DNA of 64,000 nt, taken from the NCBI RefSeq assembly GCF_001571245.1, contig NZ_BCTK01000005.1:496001-560000 (forward strand), in the 5' to 3' direction. The translations under genes and the position numbers were made by a program. The notes beneath the pieces were generated by a model. That model worked only from the letters and a program-made list of their open reading frames with translations, was not told the origin of the DNA and searched no databases. Of this stretch, positions 18,306 through 29,736 are shown piece by piece. Each line of letters opens with the position of its first letter. The stretch's first letter is position 1. The stretch is from Achromobacter piechaudii NBRC 102461 (GTDB lineage Bacteria > Pseudomonadota > Gammaproteobacteria > Burkholderiales > Burkholderiaceae_B).

Positions 18306-19910
18306 ATGAAAAACATGAAGCTTGGAACCCGTCTCGCGGGTGGCTTTTCCGTCTTGCTGGCGATGATCATCGTCATGTGCATTGTTGGCCTGGTCAGTCT
18401 GGCCAACATCAACGAATCGGTCGAAACCGTGACGCAGCGTTCGCTCATCAAAGAGCGGCTGATCAGCGATTGGGGCCGCAACATCCAGACTGGCGTCACG
18501 CGCACGACCGCCATCGCCAAAAGCGCCGATGCCAGCCTGGCCGGCTTTTTCACGGAAGAGGCGGCGGCATCCACCCGCAATTCCTCGGCATTGCAGCAGC
18601 AGATCGAGCCGCTGATCGAGACCGACGAAGAAAAGCAGTTGTGGGAAGGCATCCGCAAATCGCGCGGCGACTACCTGCGTACGCGCGACGCGATCTTCAA
18701 GGCCAAGCAGGACGGCAATGTGGACGCGGCCAACCGCGTCTTCACGCAGGAATTCCTGCCGGCCACGCGCCAGTTCATCGACCAGATCAACAAGCTGTCG
18801 AACCTTCAGCGCGCGGACATCGATGCGCGCGCGGCGGACATCCAGAGCGCCTATGGCGCCGCCAACCTGTGGATGATCGTGATCGGCTCGATCGCGCTGA
18901 TCACCGGTTTGGTGCTGGCCGTTCTGCTGACGCGCAGCATCACCCGCCCGCTGGCGGACGCCGTGCGCGTGGCGCGCACTGTCGCCGCCAACGACCTGAC
19001 CAGCACGATCACCGTGCAATCGCGCGATGAAATCGGCCAGCTGATGCAGGCGCTTGAATCCATGAATACCAATCTGGCGGCGACCATCGCAAGCATCCGC
19101 ACCGGCGTGGACAGCATGGCGTCCGCTTCCGGCGAGATCGCGGCCGGCAACACCGACCTGTCCTCGCGCACCGAGCAGCAGGCCGCATCGCTGGAAGAAA
19201 CCGCCGCGTCGATGGAAGAGCTTTCCTCGACCGTGAAGCAGAACGCCGACAGCGCCCGCCAGGCAAACCAGCTGGCGGCCGCCGCGTCGGACACGGCCTC
19301 GCGCGGAGGCGCGACGGTCTCCGAGGTGGTCAGCACGATGAGCGCGATTTCGTCCAGCTCGGTCAAGATCGCCGACATCGTATCGGTGATCGACGGCATC
19401 GCCTTCCAGACCAACATCCTGGCGCTGAACGCGGCGGTGGAAGCGGCGCGCGCGGGTGAACAGGGCAAGGGCTTCGCGGTGGTGGCCGCCGAAGTGCGCA
19501 CGCTTGCGCAACGCAGCGCGCAAGCTGCCAAGGAAATCAAAACGTTGATCGAGGATACGGTGCAAAAGATCAGCCAGGGCTCGATCAGCGCCGAACGCGC
19601 GGGCACGACGATGCAGGAAATCGTCAGCTCGGTGCAACGCGTGACCGACATCATGGGCGAAATCGCCGCCGCTTCCGCCGAACAGGCCGACGGCATCGAA
19701 CAGGTCAACCGCGCCGTGTCGCAGATGGACGAAGTGACGCAGCAAAACGCGGCGCTAGTGGAAGAAGCCGCCGCCGCGGCCGGTTCCATGCAGGACCAGG
19801 CGGCCGAACTGACGCGAGCCGTCAGCGCATTCAAGCTGCCCGGCGTGGTTGCGGTGACGCGCGCGCCGCAACGGATGGCGCTGGGTACGAGCCTGGCGCG
19901 GGCGGGGTAG
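18306..19910 (+). CDS. Methyl-accepting chemotaxis protein
   Basis: 534 aa inner-membrane chemoreceptor. TM1 is at about residues 10-34, a four-helix-bundle periplasmic sensor at 35-187, TM2 at 188-208, then a HAMP domain and the cytoplasmic signalling domain. The conserved hairpin tip [20 protein letters not shown] and the methylation helices ([18 protein letters not shown]) are intact. The C-terminus lacks the NWETF-type CheR/CheB tether pentapeptide. It stands alone without che genes; the ligand is unknown. Confidence 0.93.
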   Translation: MKNMKLGTRLAGGFSVLLAMIIVMCIVGLVSLANINESVETVTQRSLIKERLISDWGRNIQTGVTRTTAIAKSADASLAGFFTEEAAASTRNSSALQQQIEPLIETDEEKQLWEGIRKSRGDYLRTRDAIFKAKQDGNVDAANRVFTQEFLPATRQFIDQINKLSNLQRADIDARAADIQSAYGAANLWMIVIGSIALITGLVLAVLLTRSITRPLADAVRVARTVAANDLTSTITVQSRDEIGQLMQALESMNTNLAATIASIRTGVDSMASASGEIAAGNTDLSSRTEQQAASLEETAASMEELSSTVKQNADSARQANQLAAAASDTASRGGATVSEVVSTMSAISSSSVKIADIVSVIDGIAFQTNILALNAAVEAARAGEQGKGFAVVAAEVRTLAQRSAQAAKEIKTLIEDTVQKISQGSISAERAGTTMQEIVSSVQRVTDIMGEIAAASAEQADGIEQVNRAVSQMDEVTQQNAALVEEAAAAAGSMQDQAAELTRAVSAFKLPGVVAVTRAPQRMALGTSLARAG

Positions 19911-20084
19911 AGGAAAAGGGGGGGGCAAATCGGCCACCCCCTGCCTTGAGTTTTTCAGATGACGAAACTCTGGGCTGCTCACTGCATCCCGGTCGAGGCA
20001 TGCCGCCTTCCTCTTTGCCCCATGCGGCTGCGCGCCAGTGGCGCGCAGCCCATCTTGGTACGTAGCATTTTTAGCGACGCCACC

Positions 20085-20117
20085 CAAAGAAAAAAGCCCC
20101 TGATTTCTCAGGGGCTT
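20085..20117 (-). terminator. Terminator of tRNA-Ser(CGA)
   Basis: Read on the minus strand, AAGCCCCTGA, a GAAA loop and TCAGGGGCTT are followed by a T run. It begins 14 bp beyond the tRNA 3' end. Confidence 0.88.
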
Positions 20118-20129
20118 CGTTCTTGAATA

Positions 20130-20221
<92 letters not shown>

Positions 20222-20528
20222 GTGGCTGGGTTCCAAAACGGCGATGTCCACATCGGCATCCGGGCATCTGCACTTGCATTGCAACTGCGTCTACTTCATC
20301 AGCCTTTGTGTTCCATCACAGAAAGATCCCTGGTCGGAAGGATCTTCGTTGTTGGAGCAGCGAAGCCCGCAATTCTACAGGAATTTTTTCCTGTGTGTAA
20401 AGGGGGTGCAAAAAAAACGTTGAAGAATGCATTCGACTCTTTCAGCGATAGCAATCTTTGCCCAGAATTCCCCCCATTCGGGCTGCGCGTTTTCAGGCCG
20501 TTCCCTTTCCAAGCCGGCATCCTTCGCC
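20222..20528. other. 307-bp intergenic region between tRNA-Ser and the antiporter
   Basis: Divergent control region. It contains a small hairpin, ACAGGAA-TTTT-TTCCTGT, at 20378-20395, but no confident promoter or gene was recognised. Confidence 0.5.
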
Positions 20529-21818
20529 ATGGACCTGATCCTTATCCTTTTGCTTGCCGCCGTGTTGTGCGTGCCCATCACCCAGCGCCTGGGCTTGGGC
20601 GCCATTCCCGGCTACCTGATCGCGGGTGTGTTGATCGGGCCGTCCTGCCTGAAGCTCATCACCAATGTCGACACCATGATCAATGTGTCGCAGTGGGGCG
20701 TGGTGATGATGCTGTTCATCATCGGGCTGGAACTGTCGCCCAAGCGGCTCTGGGCCATGCGCAACGAGGTCTTTCTGCTGGGGACCTTGCAGATGCTCGT
20801 CTGCGGCCTGCTGCTGGGCGTGGTGTTTGGCGCGGCGCTGCGGCATCTGGCCGGGATGGAGTGGCAGGCTGCCGTGCTGTGCGGGTTGTCGCTGGCGCTG
20901 TCATCCACGGCGGTGGCGTTGCGGCTGCTCGATGAACGCATGCTGACGCGCACGCCGCTGGGCCGGTCGGCGCTGGGCGTGTTGCTGTTCCAGGACATGG
21001 CGGCCATTCCGATGCTGGTGGCGGCGGGCCTGCTGGGCTCGGATGGCACGTCGGCGCCGTCGTTCAAGGAAGCACTGATCGCCGTGGCGGTGGTGACGCT
21101 GGCGTATCGGCTGCGGCTGTTGGGCTGGGCCGCCAAGGCGCAATTGAAGGAACTCTTCACGGCGGCGGCGCTGTTGATGGTGGTGGGCGCGGCGCAGTTG
21201 TTCGACTATGCGGGCCTGTCGGCCGGTCTGGGCGGCTTCCTGGTGGGCGTGCTGATGGCCGAATCGCGCTACCGGAACGAACTGGAAAGCGCCATCGAAC
21301 CCTTCAAGGGTTTGCTGCTGGGCCTGTTCTTCCTGGCCATCGGCATGTCCGTCAACTTGAAGGTGGTGGCCGACCACTGGTCATTCATCATCGGGGGCGT
21401 GGCCGCCTTGCTGGCGGTCAAGGCGCTGGTCCTGTATGGGTTTGCGCGCTTTCTTGGCTTGCCTCGCTATCACCGGTTGCTGTTCGCGATGGTGCTGGCC
21501 CAGGGCGGCGAATTCAGCTTCGCCATCTTCAACGAAGCGTGGGACAACCATCTGGTCAATCTTGAGCAGCGCGATGTGCTGTCGGTGGTGGTCGCCGTTT
21601 CCATGGGCGTGGTGCCGGTGCTGATCAAGCTGCTGGAGCGCGTGCCGGAAAACCGTGGCGGCATGGCGGATCTGCCTGCCCCAGCCTCGGCCACAACGTC
21701 TGCCCCGACTTCGTCCACCACCTCAGCGTCGACACCAGCCACAGCTTCAGCCGCAACTCCGCCTGCACACCCGCCCGCCACGGCGTCCGATTCCGCCGAC
21801 AAACCGCCATCCGCTTGA
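20529..21818 (+). CDS. CPA2-family monovalent cation:proton antiporter without regulatory domain
   Basis: 429 aa, Na+/H+ exchanger fold related to KefB/KefC membrane domains. Family features include IPGYLIAGVLIGP, LFIIGLELSPKRLW, LSLALSSTAVALRLL and the late GEFSFAIFNEAW. It lacks the RCK/TrkA-N NAD-binding domain of KefB/C. Instead the protein ends in a roughly 45-residue Ala/Thr/Ser/Pro tail. The start was set at MDLILILLLAAVL because the preceding in-frame residues look non-coding. Likely role is K+ or Na+ exchange for protons. Confidence 0.85.
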   Translation: MDLILILLLAAVLCVPITQRLGLGAIPGYLIAGVLIGPSCLKLITNVDTMINVSQWGVVMMLFIIGLELSPKRLWAMRNEVFLLGTLQMLVCGLLLGVVFGAALRHLAGMEWQAAVLCGLSLALSSTAVALRLLDERMLTRTPLGRSALGVLLFQDMAAIPMLVAAGLLGSDGTSAPSFKEALIAVAVVTLAYRLRLLGWAAKAQLKELFTAAALLMVVGAAQLFDYAGLSAGLGGFLVGVLMAESRYRNELESAIEPFKGLLLGLFFLAIGMSVNLKVVADHWSFIIGGVAALLAVKALVLYGFARFLGLPRYHRLLFAMVLAQGGEFSFAIFNEAWDNHLVNLEQRDVLSVVVAVSMGVVPVLIKLLERVPENRGGMADLPAPASATTSAPTSSTTSASTPATASAATPPAHPPATASDSADKPPSA

Positions 21819-21921
21819 CCCCGCGCCACGTGGGGGCATGGCATGATTGCCGTCGTGCCGGGCGGCTACACTTGTTGCCGTTCCGCTTTTCGCCCCTATG
21901 CCAGACCACAGGAGAATGCTC

Positions 21922-22704
21922 ATGCTTAAAGGAAAAGTCGCCCTAGTCACCGGTTCCACCAGCGGCATCGGCCTGGGTATCGCCACCGCCTTCGCGCAAC
22001 AAGGCGCGGACATCGTCCTGAATGGTTTTGGCGACGCCGCCGAGATCGAAAAGGTGCGCGCGGGGCTGGCCGACAAGCATGGCGTGAAGGTCGTCTACGA
22101 CGGCGCCGACCTGTCCAAGGGCGAGGCGGTGCGTGCGCTGGTTGACAACACGGTGCGCCAGTTGGGCCGCATCGACATCCTGGTCAACAACGCCGGCATT
22201 CAGCACACCGCGCTGATCGAAGATTTTCCGGTGGAAAAGTGGGATGCGATCCTGGCGCTGAACCTGTCGGCCGTGTTCCACGGTACGGCGGCCGCCTTGC
22301 CGCACATGAAAAAGCAGGGCTTTGGCCGCATCATCAACATCGCGTCCGCCCATGGCCTGGTGGGCTCGGCCAACAAGTCGGCCTACGTCGCCGCCAAGCA
22401 CGGCGTGGTGGGCTTCACCAAGGTCACCGCGCTGGAGACGGCCGGGCAGGGCATCACCGCCAATTCGATCTGCCCGGGCTGGGTGCGCACCGCGCTGGTG
22501 GAAAAGCAGATCACCGCGTTGGCGGAAAAGAACGGCGTCGATCAAGAAGCCGCCGCCCGCGAACTGCTGGGTGAGAAGCAGCCGTCTCTGCAATTCGTCA
22601 CGCCCGAACAATTGGGCGGCACCGCCGTATTCCTGGCCTCGGACGCAGCGGCACAAATCACGGGCACGTCCGTTTCGGTCGATGGCGGCTGGACGGCGCG
22701 CTGA
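21922..22704 (+). CDS. 3-hydroxybutyrate dehydrogenase
   Basis: 260 aa short-chain dehydrogenase of the BdhA type, which interconverts 3-hydroxybutyrate and acetoacetate with NAD and so links to PHB storage. The cofactor loop [15 protein letters not shown] at 89-92, and catalytic S142, Y155 and K159 are present. The motifs [28 protein letters not shown] and [14 protein letters not shown] match bacterial D-3-hydroxybutyrate dehydrogenases. The ATG at 21922 has an AGGAG site at 7-bp spacing; the ATG at 21916 is too close to it. Confidence 0.92.
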   Translation: MLKGKVALVTGSTSGIGLGIATAFAQQGADIVLNGFGDAAEIEKVRAGLADKHGVKVVYDGADLSKGEAVRALVDNTVRQLGRIDILVNNAGIQHTALIEDFPVEKWDAILALNLSAVFHGTAAALPHMKKQGFGRIINIASAHGLVGSANKSAYVAAKHGVVGFTKVTALETAGQGITANSICPGWVRTALVEKQITALAEKNGVDQEAAARELLGEKQPSLQFVTPEQLGGTAVFLASDAAAQITGTSVSVDGGWTAR

Positions 22705-22718
22705 TAAAGGAATCACGA

Positions 22719-23492
22719 ATGTTGTTTTTGCTTTCCCCCGCCAAGAAGCTGGATTACGACTCGCCGCTGCATATCGAGACGCACACTCAGCCGCTGTTCG
22801 TGGATCAGGCCGCTGGCCTGATCAAGGTGCTCAAGACCAAGTCCGCCGAAGACATCGCTGAACTCATGAGCCTGAGCCCGGCGCTGTCCGAACTGAATGC
22901 GCAGCGCTACGCGCATTGGAAGCGCAGCTTCACCCAGGCCAATTCGCGCCAGGCCGTGCTGGCCTTCAACGGCGACGTGTACGAAGGGCTGGACGCTTCC
23001 AGCCTGTCGGCCAAGCAGCTGGACTGGGCGCAAGAGCACGTGGCCATCCTCAGCGGCCTGTATGGCGTGCTGCGGCCGCTGGACCTGATGCAGCCGTATC
23101 GCCTTGAAATGGGCACCCGGCTGGAAACGCCCAAGGGCAAGAATCTGTACGAGTACTGGGGTTCGACCATCGCCGACTACCTGAACGAGCGTCAGGAAGG
23201 CAAGAAGTCGCCCGTGATCGTGAACCTGGCGTCCGAGGAATATTTCAAGTCGGTCGACTTGAAGACGCTGAAGGCGCGCGTCGTGCAATGCGTGTTCCAG
23301 GACTGGAAGAACGGCGCCTGGAAGATCATCAGCTTTCACGCCAAGCGCGCGCGGGGATTGATGGCGCGCTATGCGATCCTGCACAAGGTCGCCAAGCCCG
23401 AAGGACTGCAAGGCTTTGACCTGGAAGGCTATGCGTACGACGCGTCCGCCTCGACCGAAGACAAGCTGGTGTTTCGCCGCAAGCTGGACTGA
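22719..23492 (+). CDS. yaaA: Peroxide stress protein YaaA (DUF328)
   Basis: 257 aa, full-length YaaA family. The opening [15 protein letters not shown], the [21 protein letters not shown] motif and the closing [13 protein letters not shown] all match E. coli YaaA, which lowers free iron and limits Fenton damage during peroxide stress and can bind DNA. AAAGGA precedes the ATG. It lies 14 bp after the dehydrogenase stop, so the two may be co-transcribed. Confidence 0.93.
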   Translation: MLFLLSPAKKLDYDSPLHIETHTQPLFVDQAAGLIKVLKTKSAEDIAELMSLSPALSELNAQRYAHWKRSFTQANSRQAVLAFNGDVYEGLDASSLSAKQLDWAQEHVAILSGLYGVLRPLDLMQPYRLEMGTRLETPKGKNLYEYWGSTIADYLNERQEGKKSPVIVNLASEEYFKSVDLKTLKARVVQCVFQDWKNGAWKIISFHAKRARGLMARYAILHKVAKPEGLQGFDLEGYAYDASASTEDKLVFRRKLD

Positions 23493-23547
23493 TCGCGGCG
23501 ACGGGGCAGGCGCTGCCTGCCCCATCCGTTTCATCCCACGCCCGGGA

Positions 23548-25764
23548 TCAGGCGGCTGCCGCCATCGCGGGCGCGTGCGTCGGATCGGCCAGCGCCTGGA
23601 GTTCCTGGCGGATCATGTGCGAGGCCTTCAACATCTGCTTCAAGGGATAGGCCAGCGCCGCCAGCTCGCCCGTCGTGTCGAACTGCGTGGGCAGGGTGGT
23701 GGCGATCTGCGGGCGCTTCTCGTCCAGCAGGTCGACCATGCCGTTCATCGCCAGTTGCACGGCCTCGGGCGTTTTGGGCAGCGCCGCCAGGATCGGAATG
23801 GCCGCCGTGATCTGCGAGGCCAGCACGTGGTTCTGGATCAGCAGGTTGTTCAATTCCGGCACGCTCTGCTGGTGTGACTTCGGTTCGCTCATCATCCGAT
23901 AGAACGCCTCGGCAAAGTTGCTGAACGCAATGTGCACGTTCTTGCGCGCCAGCCGCCAGGCCAGGTCGGCGTCGATGACGGCGGGTGTGTCGGCGGCGGC
24001 GTTTGGCGCGCCATGCGCCTGCATGGCTTCGACGTAGCGCAGGCCGGCCAGCAGGTATTCACGATTGGCGCGCGTAGCGGCCGCGGCAAGGGGCTTGAGG
24101 TAGCGTGCTTCCCACCACGGCAGGATGTAGCTGCATATCAGCGCCAGTGCGCATCCGAGCAGCGTGTCGATGGCGCGTTCGCCGATCACCGACATCGACA
24201 CGGTGCCCGGCGAGACGAAGTGAAAGACCAGCACCACGAACAGCGTGTTGAAAATGGCGCTGGCCATGTAGTTCAGCTGCACCAGGCTGTTGCCCATGAT
24301 GCACGCGCCCAGCAGCACGGCGAACAGGATCTCGGGGCTGTCCGTCACGTTGAACAGCAGCAGCGCGCAGATGCAGCCGATCAGCGTGCCGCCCAACCGC
24401 CAGCCGTTGCGTTGCCGCGTCAGCGCGAAACCCGGCTTCATGATGATGACGATGGTCAGCATGATCCAGTAGTTGTGCGCGGAAAACGCCGGCGACAGCC
24501 AGCGGCTGGCCAGCGTCATGGCGATGGCCGCCGCCGCCGTCACCCGCAGCGCATAGCGAAAGTGCGGAGAATCCAGCCGCAGGTTGCTGGTCAGCAGCCC
24601 GACGCGGAATTCCTGGCGCGAGATGAAGCGGGTCAGCGACTTGTTGATGCGCAGCACGTCGGTGGGCTTGGCGTCGGGCGATGCGGCGGTGTGGTCGGCC
24701 AGGCGGTCCACGATGCGCGCCGAATTGCGCAGGCGGCGCAGCACCTGGATGATCAGCGCCAGCATTTCGGGTTCGCGCTCGCCCAGGCCCTGCTGCTTGA
24801 GTTGTTCGATCTCGTATTCGATGGCGCGCAGCTCGGCCTTGGCGCTGCTGCGATATTGCACCGGCCGGCCGCGCGACACATCCAGCGCAATGCGGTTCAG
24901 CTCCAGCGACATCTTCACCAGCGCATCGCGCATGAACATCAGGCAATCGTTGCCGGCCAGGGCGCGGCGCAGCGCCGCGTAGTCGGTATGCGTGGCCACC
25001 AGCGTGTCCAGCAGCTGAAGCATATCGACGAACATGTTCCAGATCATCACGCGCTGGCGATCGCCCAGCCCCTTGCCGCGCGGCAGGGCGCGCAGCACCA
25101 TGTCTCGCGCCGCCTGGTGCTTTTCGGTCATGACTGACTGGCGCTGAATCAGCGCGCGATAGGCTTCGTCCAGGTCGGAGGTTTCGTCGTAGAACGCGGC
25201 GCGGGCGGCGACGTAATCGGCCGTGGCGAACAGCGCGACCGACATGGCCTGCTGTTCCTCGCGCAGCCAGAACAGACGCGAGAAGCCCAGGCTGAACACC
25301 ACGTAGAACAGCGCGCCGCCCAGGGTGGCGGCGGCGTGCGACAGCACTTCGTGCGGGGCGAGCGGGGAATGCATGGTCAGCGTCATCAGCAGCAGGCCGG
25401 CAAAGCCGATCAGGCCCCCGCGCTTGCCGAACACCGTGAACATCGAATAGACGAAGCACTGCGCGATCACCACCAGCCAGATCAGTACGGGATGGGTGGA
25501 CGCCAGCCCGGTAATGATGACGGTCAGCGTGCCCAGCGCCGCGCCGCCCAGCATTTCGTTGGTGCGATGCCGTTGCGGTCCGCCCGGCTGATCGATGATG
25601 GCCAGGCACTGCGCGCCGAAGGTCGCGACCAGCCCGGTCGTGTAGTTGCCGAAGATGCCGCCCAGCACCAGCACGGGCAGCAGCATGCCGACCCCCTGGC
25701 GCACCCCTCCGAAGAAATAGTGGCTGTAGAGGAAACGGCGAATGCTGGCAATGCGCAAATCCAT
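23548..25764 (-). CDS. FUSC-family inner membrane protein (YccS/YhfK-like)
   Basis: 738 aa with two clusters of hydrophobic segments (about residues 15-165 and 405-550) separated by a helical soluble region, the FUSC/YccS layout. RQGVGMLLPVLVLGGIFGNY and the second-half segment HNYWIMLTIVIIMKPGFALT are typical; the latter resembles aromatic acid efflux pumps (AaeB). Function in these proteins is mostly unproven; export of aromatic acids or envelope maintenance is possible. It converges with yaaA. Confidence 0.85.
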   Translation of the reverse strand: MDLRIASIRRFLYSHYFFGGVRQGVGMLLPVLVLGGIFGNYTTGLVATFGAQCLAIIDQPGGPQRHRTNEMLGGAALGTLTVIITGLASTHPVLIWLVVIAQCFVYSMFTVFGKRGGLIGFAGLLLMTLTMHSPLAPHEVLSHAAATLGGALFYVVFSLGFSRLFWLREEQQAMSVALFATADYVAARAAFYDETSDLDEAYRALIQRQSVMTEKHQAARDMVLRALPRGKGLGDRQRVMIWNMFVDMLQLLDTLVATHTDYAALRRALAGNDCLMFMRDALVKMSLELNRIALDVSRGRPVQYRSSAKAELRAIEYEIEQLKQQGLGEREPEMLALIIQVLRRLRNSARIVDRLADHTAASPDAKPTDVLRINKSLTRFISRQEFRVGLLTSNLRLDSPHFRYALRVTAAAAIAMTLASRWLSPAFSAHNYWIMLTIVIIMKPGFALTRQRNGWRLGGTLIGCICALLLFNVTDSPEILFAVLLGACIMGNSLVQLNYMASAIFNTLFVVLVFHFVSPGTVSMSVIGERAIDTLLGCALALICSYILPWWEARYLKPLAAAATRANREYLLAGLRYVEAMQAHGAPNAAADTPAVIDADLAWRLARKNVHIAFSNFAEAFYRMMSEPKSHQQSVPELNNLLIQNHVLASQITAAIPILAALPKTPEAVQLAMNGMVDLLDEKRPQIATTLPTQFDTTGELAALAYPLKQMLKASHMIRQELQALADPTHAPAMAAAA

Positions 25765-26258
25765 GGGGCGGGGCAGGTTCGGGACGACGCAACAAGTATA
25801 GAGACGCTGGCGGATTTTTAGGGGTCGGATGGTTACCGGACTTTCCCTGGAAACGGGCGTTGCATCGCGGCTGCAACGGTTCCGCGCGAACGATTTGCTA
25901 CCTTTGACGCAACGCGGTAAATTCCACCTCTTGCGCCGGTCTGCCTATCCGATACCGGCGCGTTGAGGCGGAAGGCGAGGGTCACCTCCCCAGCCTTCCT
26001 GCCGCAGTGATACCTGCTGTTGGCCGCGCCACAAGCGTGTGTTGCCAAAGCTTCCATTTCGACCTCCAGCGTCCCCAAGGGGCGTTTGCACTGCGTTCTG
26101 TCGAGCGTGTGCCGGGTCGGCAGGGTGTCCGGGTGGCGTGGCTCCGTGAGCCGCTAAGCGCCGGATCATGTTGTCGTAGCCGGTATGGGTTCCGTTGCCG
26201 CCGTATCCGGGCGAGCAGCAGTCAGGGTTGCAGGGCCGGTACTGAAAGGAAATACAAC
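25765..26258 (+). other. 494-bp region upstream of ilvI, probable leader
   Basis: No gene was recognised. A promoter candidate at 25895-25923 would give a leader of about 330 nt. No short frame with runs of Leu, Val or Ile codons was found, so classical ilv attenuation is not supported by eye. Confidence 0.5.
25895..25923 (+). promoter_or_regulatory. Candidate sigma-70 promoter of ilvI-ilvN-ilvC
   Basis: TTGCTA and TAAATT are spaced by 17 bp, each matching 4 of 6 consensus bases, about 330 bp before the ilvI start. Confidence 0.4.
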
Positions 26259-27974
26259 ATGGAAATGAATGGCGCCGATATCGTCGTGCGCTGCCTGGCC
26301 GATGAGGGCGTGGAACACGTTTTCGGCTATCCCGGCGGCGCAGTGCTTTACATCTACGACGCGATCTTCAAGCAAGACAAATTTCAGCATATCCTGGTTC
26401 GTCACGAGCAAGCCGCCGTGCACGCCGCCGATGCCTATTCGCGCTCGTCGCAAAAGGTTGGCGTCTGCCTCGTGACCAGCGGCCCGGGCGTGACCAATGC
26501 CGTCACCGGCATCGCCACCGCCTATATGGATTCCATCCCCATGGTCATCATCAGCGGGCAAGTGCCCACTGCGGCCATCGGCGAAGATGCGTTCCAGGAA
26601 TGCGACACCGTCGGCATCACGCGTCCCTGCGTCAAGCACAACTTCCTGGTGCGTGACGTCAAGGACCTGGCCGAAACCATGCGCCGCGCGTTCTACATCG
26701 CGCGCACGGGCCGCCCCGGCCCGGTGCTGGTCGATATCCCCAAGGACATCACCGTCGCGCAGTGCAAGTACACGCCGCCCAAGGGCGAGATCTCGATGCG
26801 TTCCTACGCGCCCGTCAACAAGGGCCACCAGGGACAGATCAAGAAAGCCGTGCAGATGCTGCTGGCCGCCGAGCGGCCGATGATCTACACGGGCGGCGGG
26901 GTCATCCTGTCGAACGCCGCGCCCGAGCTGAACAAGCTCGTGTCGCAGCTGGGCGCGCCTTGCACCAGCACCCTGATGGGTCTGGGCGGCTACCCGGCCA
27001 GCAGCGGCCAGTTCGTGGGCATGCCCGGCATGCACGGCACCTACGAAGCCAATATGGCGATGCAGCACTGCGACGTGCTGCTGGCCATTGGCGCCCGCTT
27101 CGATGACCGCGTGATCGGCAACCCGAAGCACTTTGCGCAGAACGCCCGCAAGATCATCCATATCGATATCGACCCGTCGTCGATCTCCAAGCGCGTGCGC
27201 GTGGACGTCCCGATCGTGGGCAACGTCAAGGATGTGCTGGCAGACCTGTCCGCCCAATATGAAGTGGCGGCCGCCGAGCACAAGCCCGCGTCCATCACCA
27301 AGTGGTGGGAGCAGGTCGAGACCTGGCGCGGCAAGGAATGCCTGAAGTTCGCCAACTCGGATGAAGTCATCAAGCCGCAGTACGTGGTGGAAAAGCTCTG
27401 GGAAGTGACGGGCGGCGACGCTTTCGTCACGTCCGACGTGGGCCAGCACCAGATGTGGGCGGCTCAGTACTACAAGTTCGACAAGCCGCGCCGCTGGATC
27501 AACTCCGGCGGCCTGGGCACGATGGGCGTGGGCCTGCCCTACGCCATGGGCGTGCAGATGGCCAACCCTGGGCACGACGTCGCCGTGATCACCGGCGAAG
27601 CATCGATCCAGATGAACATCCAGGAATTGTCGACCTGCCATCAATACCGCCTGACGCCCAAGATCGTCTGCCTGAACAACCGTTTCCTGGGCATGGTCCG
27701 GCAATGGCAGCAGATCGATTACGGCTCGCGCTATTCCGAGTCCTACATGGATTCGCTGCCCGACTTCGTCAAGGTGGCGGAAGCCTATGGCCACGTGGGT
27801 CTGCGCATCGAGCGTCCGGCGGATGTCGAACCCGCGCTGCGCGAAGCCTTTGGCAAGCACAAGGAACGCCTGGTCTTCCTGGACTTCATCACCGACCGCA
27901 CCGAAAACGTGTGGCCGATGGTCAAGGCCGGCCGGGGTCTGACCGAAATGCTGCTCGGCTCTGAAGACCTGTAA
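26259..27974 (+). CDS. ilvI: Acetolactate synthase, large (catalytic) subunit
   Basis: 571 aa ThDP- and FAD-dependent enzyme for the first shared step of valine, leucine and isoleucine synthesis. The catalytic Glu is E50 (VRHEQAAVHAADAY). The P-loop GQVPTAAIGEDAFQE, the RFDDRVIGN segment and WINSGGLGTMG are standard. The ThDP/Mg motif reads GEASIQMN, then NN after about 20 residues, instead of the usual GDGS. GAAAGGA precedes the ATG. It starts the ilvI-ilvN-ilvC run; the regulatory subunit follows after 11 bp. Confidence 0.96.
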   Translation: MEMNGADIVVRCLADEGVEHVFGYPGGAVLYIYDAIFKQDKFQHILVRHEQAAVHAADAYSRSSQKVGVCLVTSGPGVTNAVTGIATAYMDSIPMVIISGQVPTAAIGEDAFQECDTVGITRPCVKHNFLVRDVKDLAETMRRAFYIARTGRPGPVLVDIPKDITVAQCKYTPPKGEISMRSYAPVNKGHQGQIKKAVQMLLAAERPMIYTGGGVILSNAAPELNKLVSQLGAPCTSTLMGLGGYPASSGQFVGMPGMHGTYEANMAMQHCDVLLAIGARFDDRVIGNPKHFAQNARKIIHIDIDPSSISKRVRVDVPIVGNVKDVLADLSAQYEVAAAEHKPASITKWWEQVETWRGKECLKFANSDEVIKPQYVVEKLWEVTGGDAFVTSDVGQHQMWAAQYYKFDKPRRWINSGGLGTMGVGLPYAMGVQMANPGHDVAVITGEASIQMNIQELSTCHQYRLTPKIVCLNNRFLGMVRQWQQIDYGSRYSESYMDSLPDFVKVAEAYGHVGLRIERPADVEPALREAFGKHKERLVFLDFITDRTENVWPMVKAGRGLTEMLLGSEDL

Positions 27975-27985
27975 GGAGGCCATCC

Positions 27986-28477
27986 ATGAAGCACGTGATT
28001 TCCGTCCTCCTCGAAAACGAACCCGGCGCGCTGTCGCGCGTGGTGGGGCTGTTTTCCGCGCGGGGCTACAACATCGAAACCCTGACCGTGGCGCCCACCG
28101 AGGACGCCACGCTGTCGCGCATGACGATCGTGACGACCGGTTCCGATGAGGTCATCGAACAGATCACCAAGCACCTGAACCGCCTGGTGGATGTCGTCAA
28201 AGTGGTGGACCTGACCGAAGGCGCCCACATCGAGCGCGAGCTGATGCTCGTGAAGGTGCGCGCCGTGGGCAAGGAACGCGAAGAAATGAAGCGCATGGCG
28301 GATATCTTCCGCGGCCGCATCATCGACGTGACCGACAAGTCCTACACCATCGAATTGACCGGGGTGCAGGAAAAAGTACAGGCCTTCCTGGAAGCCCTGG
28401 ACCGCAGTGCCATCCTTGAAACCGTACGCACCGGCGTGTCCGGCATCGGACGCGGTGAACGGATTTTGAAGATTTGA
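27986..28477 (+). CDS. ilvN: Acetolactate synthase, small (regulatory) subunit
   Basis: 163 aa, the usual IlvH/IlvN size in this group. The N-terminal ACT domain (MKHVISVLLENEPGALSRVV, then GLFSARGYNIETL) binds valine for feedback inhibition. The C-terminal domain contains the expected IIDVTDKSYTIELTG and FLEALDRSAILETVRTG. A strong TAAGGAGG site precedes the ATG. Confidence 0.96.
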   Translation: MKHVISVLLENEPGALSRVVGLFSARGYNIETLTVAPTEDATLSRMTIVTTGSDEVIEQITKHLNRLVDVVKVVDLTEGAHIERELMLVKVRAVGKEREEMKRMADIFRGRIIDVTDKSYTIELTGVQEKVQAFLEALDRSAILETVRTGVSGIGRGERILKI

Positions 28478-29569
<1,092 letters not shown>

Positions 29570-29612
29570 TCGACGTTCGGGCGCGGGTTGTTTCCCGCGT
29601 CCAGCCCGTCAA

Positions 29613-29645
29613 GACGGCATGCCCGCAAGGGCGTGCCGTTTTTTA
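29613..29645 (+). terminator. Intrinsic terminator of the ilv operon
   Basis: ACGGCATGCCC, a GCAA loop and GGGCGTGCCGT form an 11-bp stem (one G-T pair) followed by TTTTTA. Confidence 0.92.
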
Positions 29646-29736
29646 TTGCCTTTTCTCCAGGCACGGCTCTTGCTCTGTCACGCAAGCGGGGCCATATGAG
29701 TTAACCTTTCACAGTCCGTTGTAAGTTATTGAGACC

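Noticed and set aside
26100..26180. Short frames before ilvI as an ilv leader peptide
   Set aside because: They encode Gly/Trp/Arg/Ser mixes, not runs of Leu, Val or Ile.
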